Assembly (NCBI GenBank): GCA_030146155.1
Contig: JASLCF010000010.1
Coordinates: 1-8,342, forward strand
Origin: Savagea sp.
GTDB lineage: Bacteria > Bacillota > Bacilli > Bacillales_A > Planococcaceae
Direction: 5' to 3'
DNA length: 8,342 bases
This document shows positions 6,543 through 8,342 of this stretch, piece by piece. A program made the translations under genes and the position numbers. Position 1 is the stretch's first letter; the number at the start of each line of letters is the position of its first letter. The notes under the pieces were generated by a model, which had not been told where the DNA came from, searched no databases, and saw only the letters and a list, made by a program, of their open reading frames with translations.

Positions 6543-7082
6543 ATGAATATTGGTATTATTGTAGGCAGTTTAAGAAAAGATTCTTTTAATTTGAAAGTGG
6601 CGCGTCACCTTGCGAACAATTGGAACAAAGAAGGATATGAAGTTCAGTTTATAGCGATTGATGATTTACCTTTGTTTAATGAAGATTTAGAAGGGGAAAG
6701 TAACCCAGAAGCGGTTGAACGATTCAATGCCCAAGTCATTGCTTCAGATGCCCTGTTCATGGTGACCCCTGAATACAATAGCGGTATTCCAGGCGTGTTA
6801 AAAAATGCGTTAGATTGGGGTTCAAGAGGACGACCAAGTGCATTCATGCATAAGAAAATCGGAATCATTGGCAGTACCCCTGGTGGAATGGGAACGGCCT
6901 TTTCACAAATGCACTTACGTCAAGTATTAGAAGCGATGCGGACATTTGTAATGCCTCTAGATAAATTACATCTTTCAACGATTCATTTACATGTGGATGA
7001 AAATGGGGGATGGATCAATGAAAAGACGATGGAAAAAGTAGACCAATATGGAGCAAAGTGGCTCAATTGGCTCAAACAATAA
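6543..7082 (+). CDS. NADPH-dependent FMN reductase (azoreductase/quinone reductase type)
   Basis: A 179-residue flavodoxin-fold oxidoreductase of the NADPH_FMN_red family, which includes B. subtilis Azr/YhdA and chromate/quinone reductases such as YieF. The FMN phosphate-binding loop GSLRKDSFN is at residues 8-16, and the isoalloxazine-binding TPEYNSGIPGVLKNALDW begins near residue 75. GSTPGGMGT further on is also conserved. AAGAAGG at 6529-6535 sits 7 bases before the ATG. It is first of two genes behind an extended -10 promoter and an MhqR-like operator, and the next gene begins 13 bases after its stop. In that setting a role in two-electron reduction of quinones or azo compounds is the best inference; the in vivo substrate is not determined by the sequence. 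Confidence 0.92.
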   Translation: MNIGIIVGSLRKDSFNLKVARHLANNWNKEGYEVQFIAIDDLPLFNEDLEGESNPEAVERFNAQVIASDALFMVTPEYNSGIPGVLKNALDWGSRGRPSAFMHKKIGIIGSTPGGMGTAFSQMHLRQVLEAMRTFVMPLDKLHLSTIHLHVDENGGWINEKTMEKVDQYGAKWLNWLKQ

Positions 7083-7095
7083 GGAGAGATGAACC

Positions 7096-8061
7096 ATGCA
7101 ATTAACAGGAATTCATCATGTATCAGCGATTACAGCACAAGCGAAAGAAAATCTTCAATTTTACACAGAAGTACTAGGTATGCGTTTAGTTAAAAAGACA
7201 GTCAACCAAGATTCGCCTTCGATGTATCATTTGTTTTATGCGGATGCCAAAGGAACGGCAGGTACGGATTTTACCTTTTTTGAAATTCCAATGGCAGGTC
7301 GTACGTATCCGGGCACAAATGCCATCACAAGAACTTCTTTACGTGTTGCGTCAGATGCTGCTATTTTCTTTTGGGAAGAGCGGTTATTGGCACATGATGT
7401 GGCGATTCAGTGGAAGGGTGAAGAGAACGGGCGTCAAGTGCTATATTTCACAGACCAAGAAGGCCAACGAGTGGCGCTCATTTCTGATGAAACGAATAAA
7501 GGAGTGGAAGGGGGGATTCCCTTTTTCCATCCAGACATTCCAGAAGAAATGGCGATAAGAGGTCTTGGCCCAGTAGAAATAACTGTCCGTGAAAAAGGAT
7601 TGGCACTTTATTTATTAAAAACAAGTTTAAACTTTGCGGTCAGTCATACTTTTGTCCACCCGCTCACACAAAGCTTAGTTCAAGTGCTGACAACAGGTGA
7701 AGGGGGAACGGGTGCTGAAGTTTATTTAATTGAAGAGAAAGAGGCACCGAATGAACGACCTGGTCGAGGAAGTGTTCATCATGTTGCTTTTCGAGTACCA
7801 GATGTAGATCAGTTACAGGCATGGGCAGAACGTTTGTCAGACAATGGCTTTACCCATTCAGGGGTCGTCAATCGTTATTACTTCCAGTCGCTTTATGTGA
7901 AAGATGGGAATGGCATCGTGGTTGAGTTGGCGACGGATGGTCCTGGATTCACAGTGGATGAACCATTGAATCATTTAGGCGAACGTTTAGCTTTACCGGA
8001 CTTTTTAGAACCCGACCGTGAAGCAATTGAAGCAAGCTTGAAACCGCTACAACTTGAATAA
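7096..8061 (+). CDS. Ring-cleaving dioxygenase, MhqO/MhqE-like (VOC/glyoxalase superfamily)
   Basis: A 321-residue protein with two VOC (vicinal oxygen chelate) modules, about residues 1-130 and 150-285, plus the conserved C-terminal tail reading LPDFLEPDREAIEASLKPL. The N-terminus GIHHVSAI carries H8 at the usual metal-ligand position; the second module has SVHHVAFRV (H229) and VVELATDGPGF (E277), giving the second-module His and Glu ligands of an Fe-dependent enzyme. Length and layout match the B. subtilis MhqA/MhqE/MhqO group, annotated as hydroquinone-specific ring-cleaving dioxygenases and induced by methylhydroquinone and catechol. SD AAGGAGA is at 7081-7087. It is second in the operon behind the MhqR-like box and ends at a strong terminator. 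Reaction on a dihydroxy-aromatic is inferred from the family; the exact paralogue cannot be assigned. Confidence 0.92.
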   Translation: MQLTGIHHVSAITAQAKENLQFYTEVLGMRLVKKTVNQDSPSMYHLFYADAKGTAGTDFTFFEIPMAGRTYPGTNAITRTSLRVASDAAIFFWEERLLAHDVAIQWKGEENGRQVLYFTDQEGQRVALISDETNKGVEGGIPFFHPDIPEEMAIRGLGPVEITVREKGLALYLLKTSLNFAVSHTFVHPLTQSLVQVLTTGEGGTGAEVYLIEEKEAPNERPGRGSVHHVAFRVPDVDQLQAWAERLSDNGFTHSGVVNRYYFQSLYVKDGNGIVVELATDGPGFTVDEPLNHLGERLALPDFLEPDREAIEASLKPLQLE

Positions 8062-8066
8062 AAATG

Positions 8067-8103
8067 AAGCACATCTACTATTCATTCCGTAGATGTGCTT
8101 TTT
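8067..8103 (+). terminator. Strong intrinsic terminator after the dioxygenase gene
   Basis: AAGCACATCTAC (8067-8078) pairs perfectly over 12 bp with GTAGATGTGCTT (8089-8100) around a 10-base loop, and the arm runs into a TTTTT tract (8099-8103). It starts 5 bases after the stop codon and closes the operon. Confidence 0.92.
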
Positions 8104-8117
8104 GATTTGCTTTTTAA

Positions 8118-8161
8118 CCAATTGTATAGTTAACTTAGTGTTAAATTTACTTTACAATTGG
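8118..8161. repeat. Interrupted inverted repeat upstream of the XRE-like fragment
   Basis: CCAATTGTA (8118-8126) recurs inverted as TACAATTGG (8153-8161), 26 bases apart. The spacer holds an 8-bp palindrome AGTTAACT (8128-8135) and the similar TTACTTTA-like stretch at 8148-8154. The layout resembles the operator-rich promoter of a small autoregulated repressor, but I see no good -35/-10 pair, so function is uncertain. Confidence 0.4.
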
Positions 8162-8169
8162 GGGTATTT

Positions 8170-8253
8170 ATGGAAAATCACATCAAAAAAACAAGAATTG
8201 AGTTTGATTTGACGCAAGAGGAACAAGCTGATCTTTTAAAGGTGTCTAAGTAA
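8170..8253 (+). pseudogene. Truncated XRE-family helix-turn-helix regulator (N-terminal fragment)
   Basis: An ATG preceded 5 bases upstream by GGGGG encodes 27 residues, MENHIKKTRIEFDLTQEEQADLLKVSK, then TAA. This matches the first helices of small Cro/CI-type regulators of about 65-70 residues, where the pattern is IKxLRxxxxLTQEELAxxLxVSRQT. The TAA stands exactly where the family has the Gln of SRQT, so a CAA-to-TAA change would explain the stop; the next codon is ACT (Thr), as expected. Beyond that the IENxxxNPSL part of the family is not recognisable in any frame, so more than one lesion is needed. The recognition helix is lost and the fragment should not bind DNA. A functional 27-residue peptide cannot be excluded but is unlikely. 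Confidence 0.6.
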
Positions 8254-8256
8254 ACT

Positions 8257-8342
8257 ATGAAGAAGAAAAATAAGACCAAAAGGAATTGAAAAATATACTT
8301 AATAACGAGTGTTGCGATTTTTTGATTAGTATTTATGTTTAT
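8257..8342 (+). other. Degenerate membrane-protein-like stretch with in-frame TGA codons, running off the window
   Basis: Starting at the ATG at 8257 the frame reads MKKKNKTKRN, TGA, KIYLITSVAIF, TGA, LVFMFI to the end of the window. The basic start followed by a hydrophobic run looks like the beginning of a small membrane protein if both TGA codons (8287-8289 and 8323-8325) were once TGG. It shares the frame of the XRE fragment just upstream. No SD is visible close to the ATG. It is too short and too damaged to assign. Confidence 0.25.

Noticed and set aside
7238..7558. 106-codon plus-strand frame inside the dioxygenase gene
   Set aside because: It is an out-of-frame shadow of a well-recognised VOC protein.
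8257..8342. Genetic code with TGA read as Trp
   Set aside because: Only two TGA codons in a damaged, truncated frame suggest it, while TGA is used as a normal stop by the ElaA-type and dehydrogenase genes in this window and Trp is encoded by TGG throughout.

Overview
The window looks like chromosomal DNA of a low-to-moderate GC Gram-positive bacterium (Bacillota, probably Bacillales). The support is strong AGGAGG-type ribosome binding sites 5-9 bases before nearly every start, a near-consensus sigma-A promoter, a Pcp-type pyroglutamyl peptidase, an MhqR-like operator in front of an FMN reductase/ring-cleaving dioxygenase pair, and compact intrinsic terminators. The family is inferred; no species can be named. 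No tRNA, rRNA, CRISPR array or insertion sequence was seen.

Bases 1-4681 hold the 3' part of a plus-strand operon: the C-terminal part of a DppB/OppB-type permease (cut by the window edge), a complete DppC/OppC-type permease, a very large (940 aa) leaderless M14-like metallopeptidase, and pyroglutamyl peptidase I. Gaps are 1-10 bases and each gene has its own strong SD, so they are almost certainly co-transcribed. Together they suggest peptide import followed by cytoplasmic trimming. Substrate-binding protein and ATPase genes are not in the window and may lie upstream.

The operon ends at a bidirectional hairpin (about 4738-4785) shared with a convergent minus-strand gene, an iron-containing alcohol dehydrogenase (4769-5974), whose stop codon lies inside the hairpin. 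Divergent from it is an ElaA-family GNAT acetyltransferase with a GTG start (6034-6468).

Bases 6477-8103 form a neat self-contained unit: an extended -10 promoter covered by a perfect 22-bp palindrome closely matching the Bacillus MhqR (quinone-responsive MarR-family repressor) operator, then an NADPH-dependent FMN reductase, then an MhqO/MhqE-like two-module VOC ring-cleaving dioxygenase, then a 12-bp-stem terminator. This is probably an inducible quinone/aromatic electrophile detoxification operon, with its regulator encoded elsewhere.

The last 240 bases hold no intact gene. They contain an inverted repeat, then a 27-codon fragment matching the N-terminus of an XRE-family helix-turn-helix regulator, ended by TAA, followed in the same frame by a degenerate membrane-protein-like stretch interrupted by TGA codons. 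I read this as decayed sequence.
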